Positions 18,869 through 27,292 of a DNA stretch of 55,774 nucleotides are shown piece by piece (the stretch's first letter is position 1; every line of letters begins with the position of its first letter). Position numbers and translations under genes: made by a program. The stretch comes from JAYUJH01 sp043765375. Its GTDB lineage: Bacteria; Pseudomonadota; Alphaproteobacteria; Rickettsiales; UBA998. The DNA lies in the NCBI GenBank assembly GCA_043765375.1, contig JAYUJH010000001.1:1-55774 (forward strand). Reading direction: 5' to 3'. Below the pieces are notes generated by a model. The model worked only from the letters and a program-made list of their open reading frames with translations. It did not search any database and was not told where the DNA came from.

Positions 18869-18962
18869 CGTTTTTTGTGTTATATTTATTCTATAATGAT
18901 TATTATGGAAACTTTTTTTCACTGGCTCGTTACCTCGCCAAAAAAAGATATCCATAGTAAAG
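18869..18962. other. Left flank of the inserted element
   Basis: Non-coding stretch between the helicase stop and the element. It carries ATTATGGAAACTTTTTTT (18902-18919 area), which recurs directly after the right end of the element as GATTATGGAAACTTTTTT (20783-20800). The repeat may be an old target duplication or part of the original intergenic region. Confidence 0.4.
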
Positions 18963-19524
18963 CGTTATAGAACTTTCAATCAATGTCGCACCACAAAAAA
19001 CCTTTGGTTTTCTGTGATGCTTCCAAAAATGCGGGTTCATGTTTTTGAAGGTGCTTTCGCTTTCGCTCATTCACCTGAAAACATTCTCCTGCATTTTTGC
19101 TGCAAATCCATTCGCTTCGGAGTAGGGCGGGGGGTTCGGCTTTGCCTCTCCTCCCGCCCCTAACTAACAACATAATAAATCATGCTATCATTGTTTTTTC
19201 ACCATGTTTTCACATGGTTCAAAAACGCTCCGCATTATTCTTTCTTAGCATTCATGCCCTCGCCTTTTTTTGCAAAGCAAAAAAAACCTCGGTCATAAAT
19301 GCACAAATACGGCACAAAACAAAGGTTCTGGCGGTGGTTTGTTAATGGCAATTGCTATAGCTTGCCATAAGCTAGCTATACGTTTGCTATGTGAAAATTA
19401 GTGCATTGCTATTCGTTTGTCAATACAATAGTTATAATAAGTAATAAGAATAAATAATAATAGTTGTCTTATATAAAAAGCGGTTTCTGTGCGAAAATCG
19501 CTTAAGGTTTGACAATAATAAGAA

Positions 19525-19554
19525 ATTGCGGGCAGTTCAAAGAACCCCCGCAAT
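19525..19554 (-). terminator. Terminator of the element's minus-strand operon
   Basis: On the minus strand ATTGCGGG pairs with CCCGCAAT, with an inner GTTC TTT GAAC hairpin, followed by a T-rich run. It lies about 50 bases after the stop of the small acidic gene at 19607. Confidence 0.7.
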
Positions 19555-19606
19555 ATCTAGCCTGTTGATAAGTCTGTTAGCAAGTTGTTAGTTATTTGTG
19601 AATAAC

Positions 19607-19864
19607 TTAATTATTGGTGCGCTTCACATTCATTGCTTGAACATATCCTAGTATCAAAGCCAGCAGGTCCTTGATAACAAAATCTTCTTTGCCTATATCA
19701 AAAAAAGCTGCTCCCACGTTATAATAATATCGCACATCGCTTTCGTCAAAATCCAAATAGTCCATCGTCAATTTTGCTATTTCATTCAAAACCTGCATCA
19801 ATGATTGATTGATTGCAATTGGGGTTGATTGAGTTCTGTTAGTTGTTGATTTGATTTCTTCCAT
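19607..19864 (-). CDS. Hypothetical acidic protein of the element, 85 residues
   Basis: A small frame that starts inside the end of the DUF1376 gene, with GGAGC about 9 bases upstream of the ATG, and ends just before the terminator. The middle (LMQVLNEIAKLTMDYLDFDESDVRYYYNVG) is acidic and probably helical. A shorter form starting at the Met before QVLNEI would reduce the overlap with the upstream gene. No family is recognised. Confidence 0.5.
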   Translation of the reverse strand: MEEIKSTTNRTQSTPIAINQSLMQVLNEIAKLTMDYLDFDESDVRYYYNVGAAFFDIGKEDFVIKDLLALILGYVQAMNVKRTNN

Positions 19865-20196
19865 CTTTTTTCTGCTCCAAGTTTGCCCGCTTCGCTGCGA
19901 GCGTTTGATTTTTTCTTAACCTTATTTTTCAATTGCATCAATTCATCATCAAAATATTTGCCCTCATTTGATAATGAAAAAAACTTCAACACTGAACTAA
20001 TCTCCAAAGTTGAGGCGTTCTTGCATATTTGCCTTAATCGGCTTTTTGATTGAGGGAGGTATTCGTTGGTGGTCAGATAAAGTCTTAAAAGGATATAGCA
20101 ACCTATTTGCTGCGTGGTCATATCTTGGGTAACCCTTAAGAACGAACCAATGTCTAGCTGTATCCACCAAATGGGGGTATTTGCCTGAAAGGTCAT
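19798..20196 (-). CDS. DUF1376 (YdaU-like) phage protein
   Basis: A 132-residue protein whose first part (WIQLDIGSFLRVTQDMTTQQ, then IGCYILLRLYLTTNEYLP) matches the DUF1376 family, found in prophages next to replication genes. In the family the pattern is a start on the cell's 'input' residues, then helices covering S-L-x-E-x-G-A-Y-x-x-L. The second half is basic (KNKVKKKSNARSEAGKLGAEKRW), typical of the linker towards a DNA-binding part. GAGAGG precedes the ATG by 8 bases. It supports a phage or plasmid origin for the element. Confidence 0.65.
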   Translation of the reverse strand: MTFQANTPIWWIQLDIGSFLRVTQDMTTQQIGCYILLRLYLTTNEYLPQSKSRLRQICKNASTLEISSVLKFFSLSNEGKYFDDELMQLKNKVKKKSNARSEAGKLGAEKRWKKSNQQLTELNQPQLQSINH

Positions 20197-20211
20197 GGCT
20201 TAGCCTCTCAT

Positions 20212-20493
20212 TCATAAACTGAATAAAGCTACTGGAACTCCAATAGCAACTAGGATTTGCAAATGCTCGTTTGAAATGCACCCCGTATTTGTCCACTTCG
20301 CTACGGTCACCCTGTGAACCCCCGTTAAGGTTGCCACAGTGGTCAGATTGAATCCCTGCTCTATAATCCAACCATGCAGTCTTAATCCTCTCCTCTTTAG
20401 CCTTTCTCTTATATTCGCTTCTACTTGACATGTCTTATATTCCTCTGCTGATAATCTGGTTTGATTTATTTTTATTACATCACGAATAACCAT
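20212..20493 (-). CDS. Phage-type helix-turn-helix regulator
   Basis: A 93-residue protein with a clear HTH: VATLTGVHRVTVAKWTNTG, preceded by the segment RERLKRRGLRLHGWIIEQG and followed by ILVAIGVPVALFSL, the layout of small Ner/Cro-like phage regulators. A strong ribosome binding site AAGGAG lies 8 bases before the ATG. It is the first gene of the element's operon and probably controls it. Confidence 0.7.
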   Translation of the reverse strand: MVIRDVIKINQTRLSAEEYKTCQVEANIRERLKRRGLRLHGWIIEQGFNLTTVATLTGVHRVTVAKWTNTGCISNEHLQILVAIGVPVALFSL

Positions 20494-20779
20494 GAATATA
20501 TCTCCTTAAAGTTAAAGCTATTTGCAAATGACACTCATTCGCAATTGATTTTGATTGACTTTATCAAAGCGCATTTCGCTCCGCTCCATGCGCAAAAACT
20601 CAATGGTTTGGCTCATTGCACCCTGCGGGTGCAATTCGCAAAAAACATCATTCAATCCCTCGCTCACGGCTTTGCAATTGCCTTGCTTGCTGAATGCACT
20701 CGCTGGCTTGCCAACTATCGCTGGCTCGCCATCTCACACGCATTGCAAGCAAAGCAAATCAATTGAAAGTTCTATAACG

Positions 20780-20945
20780 TATGATTATGGAAACTTTTTT
20801 ATTACGTAGGCAATTTTTTATAAAGATGATTTTGCTATTATCCTAAGTGAGCCACTAACCTTGAATATATATTTCTAATGTGAAAGCGCAACATAAAGCT
20901 GACCAGCTGCAAAAGCTCCGTTGAAATATTACGCTTTATTAAATA
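20780..20945 (-). pseudogene. Right flank of the element with a helicase gene fragment
   Basis: Between the element's right end and rsmB no complete gene exists. At 20880-20919 the minus strand carries 40 bases that match the Pif1-like helicase gene at 18728-18767 with one mismatch, coding AFAAGQLYVALS. Similarity fades on both sides. It is a leftover of a second helicase copy or of an inverted duplication connected with the insertion. Confidence 0.6.
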
Positions 20946-22235
20946 TTATGATTTCTTCAGAATAGCTGCGAAAAATCCATCAGTTGCGTTTGTATGTGGC
21001 AATAACTGCATATAATCGTGCGAAGTTTCCTTTAACAAAATCGGCTCCAAACTAAAATCAGGATTTGCGCTTAAAAATCTCTGCACTTGCTGCATATTTT
21101 CCTCTGGTAAGATTGAACAAGTCGCATAAACCAACTTGCCGCCAGTCTTCACTAATTTAACAGCTGCTTCTAATATGCTTGATTGAAGCGCAATCATTTC
21201 CTGTAAATCTTCTGGTTTTGTTCGCCATTTCATATCAGGATTGCGCCGCCAAGTTCCACTGCCCGTGCATGGTGCATCAACCAGCACCCAATCAATTGCG
21301 TGTTTATGACGACGTAACCAAGCATCATTCAACCCTTCCAATAATCTGGATTCAGTATTTTGAACTCCTGCTCGTTTCAAGCGTTTTTGCAAATCTTTCA
21401 TGCGATGTTCATTAACATCTAACGCTAAAATACGCCCTTTTCCACCCATATTTGCGGCAATCGCCAAAGTTTTCCCGCCCGCTCCAGCACAAAAATCCAC
21501 TACTCTTTCGCCATGTTTTGCTGCAACTAAATCCGCCACTAGTTGCGAACCTTCATCTTGCACTTCAAACCAACCATTTTTGAAAGCATCAAGCGCAAAT
21601 AATCCTGACCGTCTATTTAAGCGCAATCCATTTTTACTATATTCACCATCAACGCATCTAAGCCCTTGTTCTGCAAGGGCTTTTTGCAGTTGTGCCTTGG
21701 TTGCTTTCAACGTATTCACCCTAATATCAACCGACGCTTCAACATTCATCGCCATCATTAATGCTTCCGCATCATCGCCATAATGTTTGCGCAATGTTTT
21801 CAGCAACCATGATGGCATATTATAACGTGCTTCATCAGTCATTTTTTCATGTTGCAACTCTGAGGCGACGCAAAACTCCAACAATTCCTGCTCTAACAAA
21901 CTTAAATATTTTGGTGCAAAACGTTCGCCCGTGCATAATTCTTTGACTTTATCCACGCTAAAACGTAAATAAAAAATAGCCGCTAATAATGTTAAAATCC
22001 GAGGCGATGTATGATGTGATTTTTGTTTTGCCCACCATTTTAGGCTTTCATAATTGCGGATTACAAAATAAAAAGTTCCAGCGATTTCACCCCTATCATG
22101 CGAGCCAATATAGCGATTATCCCGAAAATATTTGGCAAGCATTGCGTCCACAGGATTTTTCTTTTGCCCTTCTAATGTTTCAGCAAATGTTGCTAGTAAC
22201 TCAATTATTGCGCTTAGTCGTGCTTCAGGTTTCAT
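20946..22235 (-). CDS. rsmB: 16S rRNA (cytosine-C5)-methyltransferase RsmB/Sun family
   Basis: A 429-residue protein with an N-terminal NusB-like helical domain and a C-terminal Rossmann methyltransferase. VQDEGSQLVADLVAAKHGERV, VVDFCAGAGGKTLA-type SAM site, VLVDAPCTGSGTWRRNPD (with the motif IV Cys) and LVYATCSILPEEN (catalytic Cys in TCS) are present. It should methylate C967 of 16S rRNA. It follows pmbA by 12 bp and is probably cotranscribed. Confidence 0.92.
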   Translation of the reverse strand: MKPEARLSAIIELLATFAETLEGQKKNPVDAMLAKYFRDNRYIGSHDRGEIAGTFYFVIRNYESLKWWAKQKSHHTSPRILTLLAAIFYLRFSVDKVKELCTGERFAPKYLSLLEQELLEFCVASELQHEKMTDEARYNMPSWLLKTLRKHYGDDAEALMMAMNVEASVDIRVNTLKATKAQLQKALAEQGLRCVDGEYSKNGLRLNRRSGLFALDAFKNGWFEVQDEGSQLVADLVAAKHGERVVDFCAGAGGKTLAIAANMGGKGRILALDVNEHRMKDLQKRLKRAGVQNTESRLLEGLNDAWLRRHKHAIDWVLVDAPCTGSGTWRRNPDMKWRTKPEDLQEMIALQSSILEAAVKLVKTGGKLVYATCSILPEENMQQVQRFLSANPDFSLEPILLKETSHDYMQLLPHTNATDGFFAAILKKS

Positions 22236-22247
22236 GATTATATTCTC

Positions 22248-23585
22248 TCAATTGCCCGCTATTGTCATGCCATCAATGCGCAAAGTTGGTGCATTTTTGC
22301 CATAACGAAACACTAAATCATTGGCGGGGGTAAGATTGATGAACATGTCGCGCAAATGTCCAGCGATGGTTAGCTCGCTTACGGGATAGGCGATTTCACC
22401 ATTTTCAATCCAAAAACCTGATGCGCCTTGAGAATAATCACCTGTTATCAAATTAATTCCCATGCCAAATGTTTCTGTCACATAAAAACCGTCTTTAATA
22501 TCCGCAATCATTTCCATTGGTGAAATTATTCCTGCTTCCATATAAAAATTAGTGGCAGAAGGTGAAGGATTTGAGCCAAGACCCCGTGATGCGTGCGCTG
22601 TGGTTTTAGCTCCAAGTTTTTTTGCCGAGCGCAAATCCAGCAACCATGATTGCAATATTCCATCTTCCACCAAGGTGAGGCGTTTGCATGGCACTCCTTC
22701 AGCATCAAATGGTTGTGACGCAAGCCCCCGAACGATTAATGGGTTATCAATGATTTTCACCCCATCAGCAAAAACTTTTTTACCCATAAAATCTTTCAAA
22801 AATGATGTCCCGCGAACTATCGCTGCTCCATTAATTCCGCTAGCGAAACATGAAACAAGTGAACGTGAAATGCGAGGATCAAGAATTATCGGCACTTGAC
22901 AAGTGGATTTTTTGCGTGGATTTAAGCGTTTTAACACGTTTTCCGCAGCTTTCAAACCGACTGATTGCGGAGTTGGTAAATCTGCTGCAAAGCGTGCGAC
23001 GGCGTGATCATAATCTGTTTCCATTTTATCGCCCTCGCCTGCTATCAACGAAACAGACATAGAATATGAGGTATCCACCGATGAACCAACGAAACCCTCG
23101 GAGGTTGCAAGCATGAAATGCGATTTACCATAGCTGGATTCTACCCCTTCGCTATTGGTCACGCCTTTTTGTTGCAGTGCAATATCTTCCATTTGCTTTG
23201 CCGTTTTTTGCAAATATTTTGCATCTGGTTCAAAAATATCAGCTAATTGCAAGTCAATATTTTTACTATCATAATACACAGATTTATCTGCGAGAAAATT
23301 ATATGTATCTTCCGTTGCAACTTTTGCCATAGCAACCGCCCGAGCAGCTAGTGCTTGCAGGCTGTCATTGCTCATATCATCAGTTGAAACGCTAGCAATT
23401 TTTGCGCCATGCCATACTCTCAAGCCAATTCCACTGGATTCTGAACGCTCCAATGTTTCTTGCGCTCCATTGCGATAACCAACGGTTAAATCCGTGCTGC
23501 CAACATAAATTGCATCAGCGGCGGTTGCGCCTTCTGATTTGGCGAGTTCAAGCAATTGTTGAACATATTTTTCTGCATTATTCAT
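22248..23585 (-). CDS. pmbA: TldD/PmbA family protease subunit
   Basis: A 445-residue PmbA (TldE) protein, partner of TldD in a zinc metalloprotease that degrades unfolded peptides. GYRNGAQETLERSESSGIGLR is the N-terminal signature, and the middle (VPIILDPRISRSLVSCFASG) and C-terminal stretch GDYSQGASGFWIENGEIAYP are typical. PmbA lacks the HExxxH motif of TldD, which is also absent here. The tldD partner is not in the window. Confidence 0.93.
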   Translation of the reverse strand: MNNAEKYVQQLLELAKSEGATAADAIYVGSTDLTVGYRNGAQETLERSESSGIGLRVWHGAKIASVSTDDMSNDSLQALAARAVAMAKVATEDTYNFLADKSVYYDSKNIDLQLADIFEPDAKYLQKTAKQMEDIALQQKGVTNSEGVESSYGKSHFMLATSEGFVGSSVDTSYSMSVSLIAGEGDKMETDYDHAVARFAADLPTPQSVGLKAAENVLKRLNPRKKSTCQVPIILDPRISRSLVSCFASGINGAAIVRGTSFLKDFMGKKVFADGVKIIDNPLIVRGLASQPFDAEGVPCKRLTLVEDGILQSWLLDLRSAKKLGAKTTAHASRGLGSNPSPSATNFYMEAGIISPMEMIADIKDGFYVTETFGMGINLITGDYSQGASGFWIENGEIAYPVSELTIAGHLRDMFINLTPANDLVFRYGKNAPTLRIDGMTIAGN

Positions 23586-23655
23586 AACCCCATTAATAGC
23601 GATATATCAACATTAAAAGCAAGCAAAATATTAATTGCATCAATAATGATTTTGT

Positions 23656-23661
23656 TATAAT
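23656..23661 (+). promoter_or_regulatory. -10 box of panB, possibly leaderless
   Basis: A perfect TATAAT ends only 8 bases before the ATG at 23670, with a weak TTGCAT 15 bases upstream. No ribosome binding site lies before the start. If this box is used, transcription begins at or next to the start codon. Confidence 0.4.
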
Positions 23662-23669
23662 TTGTGATT

Positions 23670-24548
23670 ATGTCAACTCAAAACTCCCCTCAAAACGCCC
23701 ATCAAAACGCATCTAATAAATCAAGCGAAAACTCCCCTCAAAACGCTACAATCAAGCGCACCACAATTCCACAATTAGTAAAAATGAAAGGCAAACAGAA
23801 AATTGTTGCCCTCACCGCATATACTTATAATCAGGCGCAAATCCTTGATGAATATACGGATATGTTGCTGGTTGGGGACTCGCTTGGAATGGTGCTTTAT
23901 GGTATGGAATCCACCCTTCCCGTCACCATGGAAGATATGATTCGTCACGGAGAATGTGTGGTGCGTGGCAGTTCACATGCCTGCATAATTGTTGATATGC
24001 CGTTTGGTTCATATCAAGCATCGCCAAGCCAAGCCTTTGAAAATGCAGCAAAAATTATCAAGCAAACAAAAGCTGCTGCTGTTAAGCTGGAAGGCGGTCT
24101 TGAGATGTTAGAAAATGTGCGATTTTTGGTGGAGCGTGCAATTCCCGTAATGGCGCATATTGGATTGAAACCTCAACATGTGAACATCATGGGTGGTTAT
24201 CGTTTTCAAGGGCGAGATGAACCTGCCCGAGAGCAGATCTTAGCCGAAGCATTAGCGTTTGAGCAAGCTGGAGCATTTGCATTATTGCTTGAGGGGGTGG
24301 AGGCAGGGCTTGCAGCGCAAATCACGGCGCAAGTTCGCATTCCCACTATAGGGATTGGTGCTGGAGTTGAATGTGACGGTCAAATCTTAGTTACGGAAGA
24401 TATGGCGGGAATGAATGTTAAAGTTCCTTCATTTGTGCAGCAATTTGGTGAAATGCAAACCGAACTGCGCAATGCCGCAAGCAATTATGCACAGCAAGTG
24501 AAGAATGCACAATTCCCAGCTGAAAAACATTCATTTTTTGCAAAGTAA
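23670..24548 (+). CDS. panB: 3-methyl-2-oxobutanoate hydroxymethyltransferase
   Basis: The first committed enzyme of pantothenate (CoA) synthesis, adding a hydroxymethyl group to ketoisovalerate. MLLVGDSLGMVLYGMESTLP (metal Asp), VRGSSHACIIVDMPFGSYQ, KLEGGLEMLE and PTIGIGAGVECDGQILV are classical PanB motifs. The first 30 residues (STQNSPQNAHQNASNKSSEN) are extra and repetitive, encoded by near-identical short repeats. I chose the ATG at 23670; a GTG two codons earlier is also open. panC and other pan genes are not nearby. Confidence 0.93.
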   Translation: MSTQNSPQNAHQNASNKSSENSPQNATIKRTTIPQLVKMKGKQKIVALTAYTYNQAQILDEYTDMLLVGDSLGMVLYGMESTLPVTMEDMIRHGECVVRGSSHACIIVDMPFGSYQASPSQAFENAAKIIKQTKAAAVKLEGGLEMLENVRFLVERAIPVMAHIGLKPQHVNIMGGYRFQGRDEPAREQILAEALAFEQAGAFALLLEGVEAGLAAQITAQVRIPTIGIGAGVECDGQILVTEDMAGMNVKVPSFVQQFGEMQTELRNAASNYAQQVKNAQFPAEKHSFFAK

Positions 24549-24598
24549 CCGAAAAAGAGTAAGCGAGAAAATAGGCGAAAGGCGCACACTTACCTTAA

Positions 24599-25540
24599 TC
24601 AACTCCCAGAAAAATCTAACCCTATAGAATTATAAAAATGTTGTTCATCTTTCCAACGTTCTGAGACTTTAACGAATAATGACAAATGAACTTTTTGTTC
24701 CAAAAATGCTTCAATCCGAGGGCGAGCAGACATACCAATTTCTTTCAACATCGCCCCCCCTTTGCCAAGGATAATTTTTTTCTGATTATCATTTTGCACA
24801 TAAATCACTTGTGATATAGTCAAATAATCTTCACGTTTTGGCTTTTCACCCTTTGCACCAGCAACATATTTACGATTTTCCTGCCATGATTCCGTTTCAA
24901 CCGTAACTGAATAAGGCAATTCTTCTTTTAGGCGATAAAAAATAGATTCCCGTGTTACCTCCGCTGCCCATTGACGCAGGGGAATATCGGTTAATTGATC
25001 TTCGGGATAATGCCATTCATCATGTGGCAACGCCCCCGCAATCCATTGTTTAACATCGCTAACACCATCACCTTTCATGGCTGAAACCATGAAACATTGG
25101 CTGAATAATCCGCCTGCAAATAATTGTTGTGCCAAGTGCAATAAATCCGCTTTATCAGCTTTATCAACCTTGTTTAATACTAATATTTTTTGTGCTGAAC
25201 TAGTGCTAATTGCGTCCATCACTAATTTGGTATTGTCGCACATGCCTTTGTAAGTATCAACCATTAAGGCGATGATTTCCGCATCATTAATGCTAGCAAA
25301 TGCTGATTTCACCATCGCTTTTTCAAAGTTCGCCCGCGCCGAAAATATCCCCGGAGTATCAATAAATATGAGTTGGCTTTGCTCATGCATTGCAATCCCT
25401 AAAATGCGATTGCGAGTCGTTTGCACTTTTGGCGTGACAATCGCCACTTTCGCCCCCACCATCTTGTTAACAAATGTTGATTTTCCAGCATTTGGTGCGC
25501 CAACAACTGCGATGAACCCTGCCCTTTTTTGTTCTGTCAT
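24599..25540 (-). CDS. era: GTPase Era
   Basis: A 313-residue essential GTPase that binds 16S rRNA and assists 30S assembly. G1 GAPNAGKSTF, G3 DTPGIF and G4 NKVD are present, with the C-terminal KH RNA-binding domain showing ILGKGGAMLKEIGMSAR. It begins 5 bp after rnc, the usual rnc-era coupling of alphaproteobacteria. Confidence 0.97.
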   Translation of the reverse strand: MTEQKRAGFIAVVGAPNAGKSTFVNKMVGAKVAIVTPKVQTTRNRILGIAMHEQSQLIFIDTPGIFSARANFEKAMVKSAFASINDAEIIALMVDTYKGMCDNTKLVMDAISTSSAQKILVLNKVDKADKADLLHLAQQLFAGGLFSQCFMVSAMKGDGVSDVKQWIAGALPHDEWHYPEDQLTDIPLRQWAAEVTRESIFYRLKEELPYSVTVETESWQENRKYVAGAKGEKPKREDYLTISQVIYVQNDNQKKIILGKGGAMLKEIGMSARPRIEAFLEQKVHLSLFVKVSERWKDEQHFYNSIGLDFSGS

Positions 25541-25545
25541 ATAAT

Positions 25546-26226
25546 CTATGTAACCTTATATTTTTCAAGTAAATTATCAGCAGCAATTTGTTCTGCGCCT
25601 CGCTTGGAAGGTGCAACTCCAATGCAGGATTGCAACCCCAGCACTTGCACTTCTATAGTGAATATAGGTGAGTGATCCGCACCTTCACGTTTAAGCAACT
25701 CATAATGCGGGAGCGGCAACCCCTGCCCCTGCGCCCATTCTTGCAATTTGGTTTTGCCATCTTTCGCTGGAGCTTGAACCACATCAAGCAATTTACCCCA
25801 ATGTTCATTAATGAAATTGCGAGCAGAATTGAACCCGCCGTCAATATATAATGCACCAATTAATGCCTCGCACGCATCTTCCAAAGTTGCCATGCTATCA
25901 CGCACACCAAGATTTGCATCACTGTCACTAAGGCGCAAATGTTCTCCCAAATTGATTAACTTTGCTATCATGCTAAGAGTTTCGCCACAAACCAAAGCAG
26001 CATGTCGCCTTGCTAATTCGCCTTCATTTGCATCAGGAAAACATTCATAAATCATATCGGCGATAATCAATCCCAGCACTCTATCACCTAAAAACTCCAA
26101 GCGTTGATTGCTATGTTCACCAATCATACCGCAATGGGTCATAGCGAGTGTAAAAATATCAGGATTATTGAATAAATGTTGCATATATAGTAGTTGTGAA
26201 ATTAAATTAAATATGTCATATATCAT
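25546..26226 (-). CDS. rnc: Ribonuclease III
   Basis: A double-strand-specific RNase for rRNA and mRNA processing. The signature NQRLEFLGDRVLGLIIA with catalytic Glu/Asp, EDACEALIGALYIDGG with the second acidic pair, and a C-terminal dsRNA-binding domain (KTKLQEWAQGQGLPLP, GAEQIAADNLLEK) are all visible. The first Met leaves only 3 bp to the start of the divergent CobS-like gene; an internal Met at 26184 (MQHLFNNPDIF) would fit homologues equally well. Confidence 0.95.
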   Translation of the reverse strand: MIYDIFNLISQLLYMQHLFNNPDIFTLAMTHCGMIGEHSNQRLEFLGDRVLGLIIADMIYECFPDANEGELARRHAALVCGETLSMIAKLINLGEHLRLSDSDANLGVRDSMATLEDACEALIGALYIDGGFNSARNFINEHWGKLLDVVQAPAKDGKTKLQEWAQGQGLPLPHYELLKREGADHSPIFTIEVQVLGLQSCIGVAPSKRGAEQIAADNLLEKYKVT

Positions 26227-26229
26227 TCA

Positions 26230-27189
26230 ATGAATAACTTCAACTTAAACCTTAAAGATACTGAATATAAACTTGCAAATGCCTCTGATCTATTTGGAAT
26301 TAATTGCGATTGGCAAGTTCCAATTTTGGCTGAAAACTCTGAACATGTTCCAAAAATTGACGCTAATTATCACTTTGATGATGTAACAACTCGGGCGATT
26401 TTAGCAGGATTTTTATTTGGCAAAAATGTGTTGTTGCAAGGTTTGCACGGCACAGGAAAATCCACTCATATTGAGCAAGTGGCAGCTCGCTTGAATTGGG
26501 AGCTGGTGCGCATCAATTTAGATGGCCATATTAGCCGTTTTGATTTAATCGGGCGAGATGTGATTGCACTCAAAGATGGCAAACAAATCACCGAGTTTAA
26601 GGAGGGCTTGCTGCCATGGGCGATGAGCCGAGCTTGCGCTTTATTGTTTGATGAATATGATGCTGCACGCCCTGATGTGATGTTTGTGTTGCAAAGAGTG
26701 CTTGAATCTTCGGGGAAATTGACATTGCTTGACCAAAATAAAATCATCACTCCGCACTCTGCCTTTCGCTTATTTGCCACGGCGAATACGTTCGGAATGG
26801 GAGATGCAACTGGAATGTATCATGGCACAAATCCTATTAATCAAGGGCAGTTGGATAGGTGGCAAATTATTTGCAAGCTGAATTATTTGCAAGCTGAAAT
26901 AGAGGCGAAAATTGTGCAGAATTATGCTCCATCATTGCCAAAACCCGTTATAATGCAAATGGTTAAGATGGCGGAATTATTGCGCAATGCGTTTGCAAAT
27001 GGCGATATTAACTTGGTGATGTCCCCCCGTGGAGTGATTCACTGGGCAGAAAATACCAGCATTTTTGATGATTGCAGTTTGGCGTTCAAATATGTTTTTC
27101 TTAACAAATGCGATGAAGCGGATTATGGCGTGATTTTTGAACTATATGAGAGGGTTTTTGGTGGGGATTTGTTGGAAAATGTCGCCTAG
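26230..27189 (+). CDS. CobS-like AAA+ ATPase
   Basis: A 319-residue MoxR/CobS-type AAA+ ATPase. Walker A is LLQGLHGTGKSTHIEQVAAR and Walker B is ACALLFDEYDAARPDVM; TANTFGMGDATGMYHGTNPI with NQGQLDRW is characteristic of CobS, the ATPase subunit of aerobic cobaltochelatase. No cobT, cobN or other cobalamin gene is in the window. In Rickettsiales-like bacteria CobS-like proteins occur without B12 synthesis, so another chaperone-like role is possible. The gene is divergent from rnc. Confidence 0.85.
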   Translation: MNNFNLNLKDTEYKLANASDLFGINCDWQVPILAENSEHVPKIDANYHFDDVTTRAILAGFLFGKNVLLQGLHGTGKSTHIEQVAARLNWELVRINLDGHISRFDLIGRDVIALKDGKQITEFKEGLLPWAMSRACALLFDEYDAARPDVMFVLQRVLESSGKLTLLDQNKIITPHSAFRLFATANTFGMGDATGMYHGTNPINQGQLDRWQIICKLNYLQAEIEAKIVQNYAPSLPKPVIMQMVKMAELLRNAFANGDINLVMSPRGVIHWAENTSIFDDCSLAFKYVFLNKCDEADYGVIFELYERVFGGDLLENVA

Positions 27190-27222
27190 TGCGATTATTT
27201 TGCAAAAAATCATGTTTTACTT

Positions 27223-27255
27223 GTTGACAATATGATATTAATGAGTATTGTCACC
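27223..27255 (+). promoter_or_regulatory. Promoter of the rpsM operon inside an inverted repeat
   Basis: TTGACA (27224-27229) and TATTGT (27246-27251) are 16 bp apart and fit a sigma-70 promoter. They form the arms of an inverted repeat, GTTGACAATA and TATTGTCACC, 9 of 10 positions paired with 13 bp between. It could be an operator or, in RNA, the hairpin end of the CobS-like transcript. Confidence 0.5.
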
Positions 27256-27292
27256 TCTTTATTATAAATATATAAACTTTTAAGGAATTAAT

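Larger units (their letters stand above)
18963..20779. mobile_element. Inverted-repeat-bounded 1.8 kb element with phage-type genes
   Basis: The ends are an 18 bp perfect inverted repeat, CGTTATAGAACTTTCAAT at 18963-18980 and its complement at 20762-20779. Inside lie a minus-strand set of three genes (HTH protein, DUF1376 protein, small acidic protein) ending at a terminator. Both ends hold non-coding, hairpin-rich DNA: 18985-19345 (for example CTTCCAAAAA..TTTTTGAAG and a G+C-rich mini-repeat at 19133-19162) and 20500-20760 (GCACCC TGC GGGTGC). Around 19350-19395 the motif GCTATA/GCTAGCTATA is repeated, as in plasmid or phage origin regions. No transposase or integrase is seen, so it is either non-autonomous or a remnant of a phage or plasmid. 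Confidence 0.6.

Noticed and set aside
19097..19345. An 82-codon plus-strand frame inside the element
   Set aside because: It runs through hairpins and a mini-repeat, has no ribosome binding site and no recognisable protein features.
19997..20431. A 144-codon minus-strand frame covering parts of the HTH and DUF1376 genes
   Set aside because: It overlaps two better-supported genes in another frame, has no ribosome binding site and no recognisable motif.
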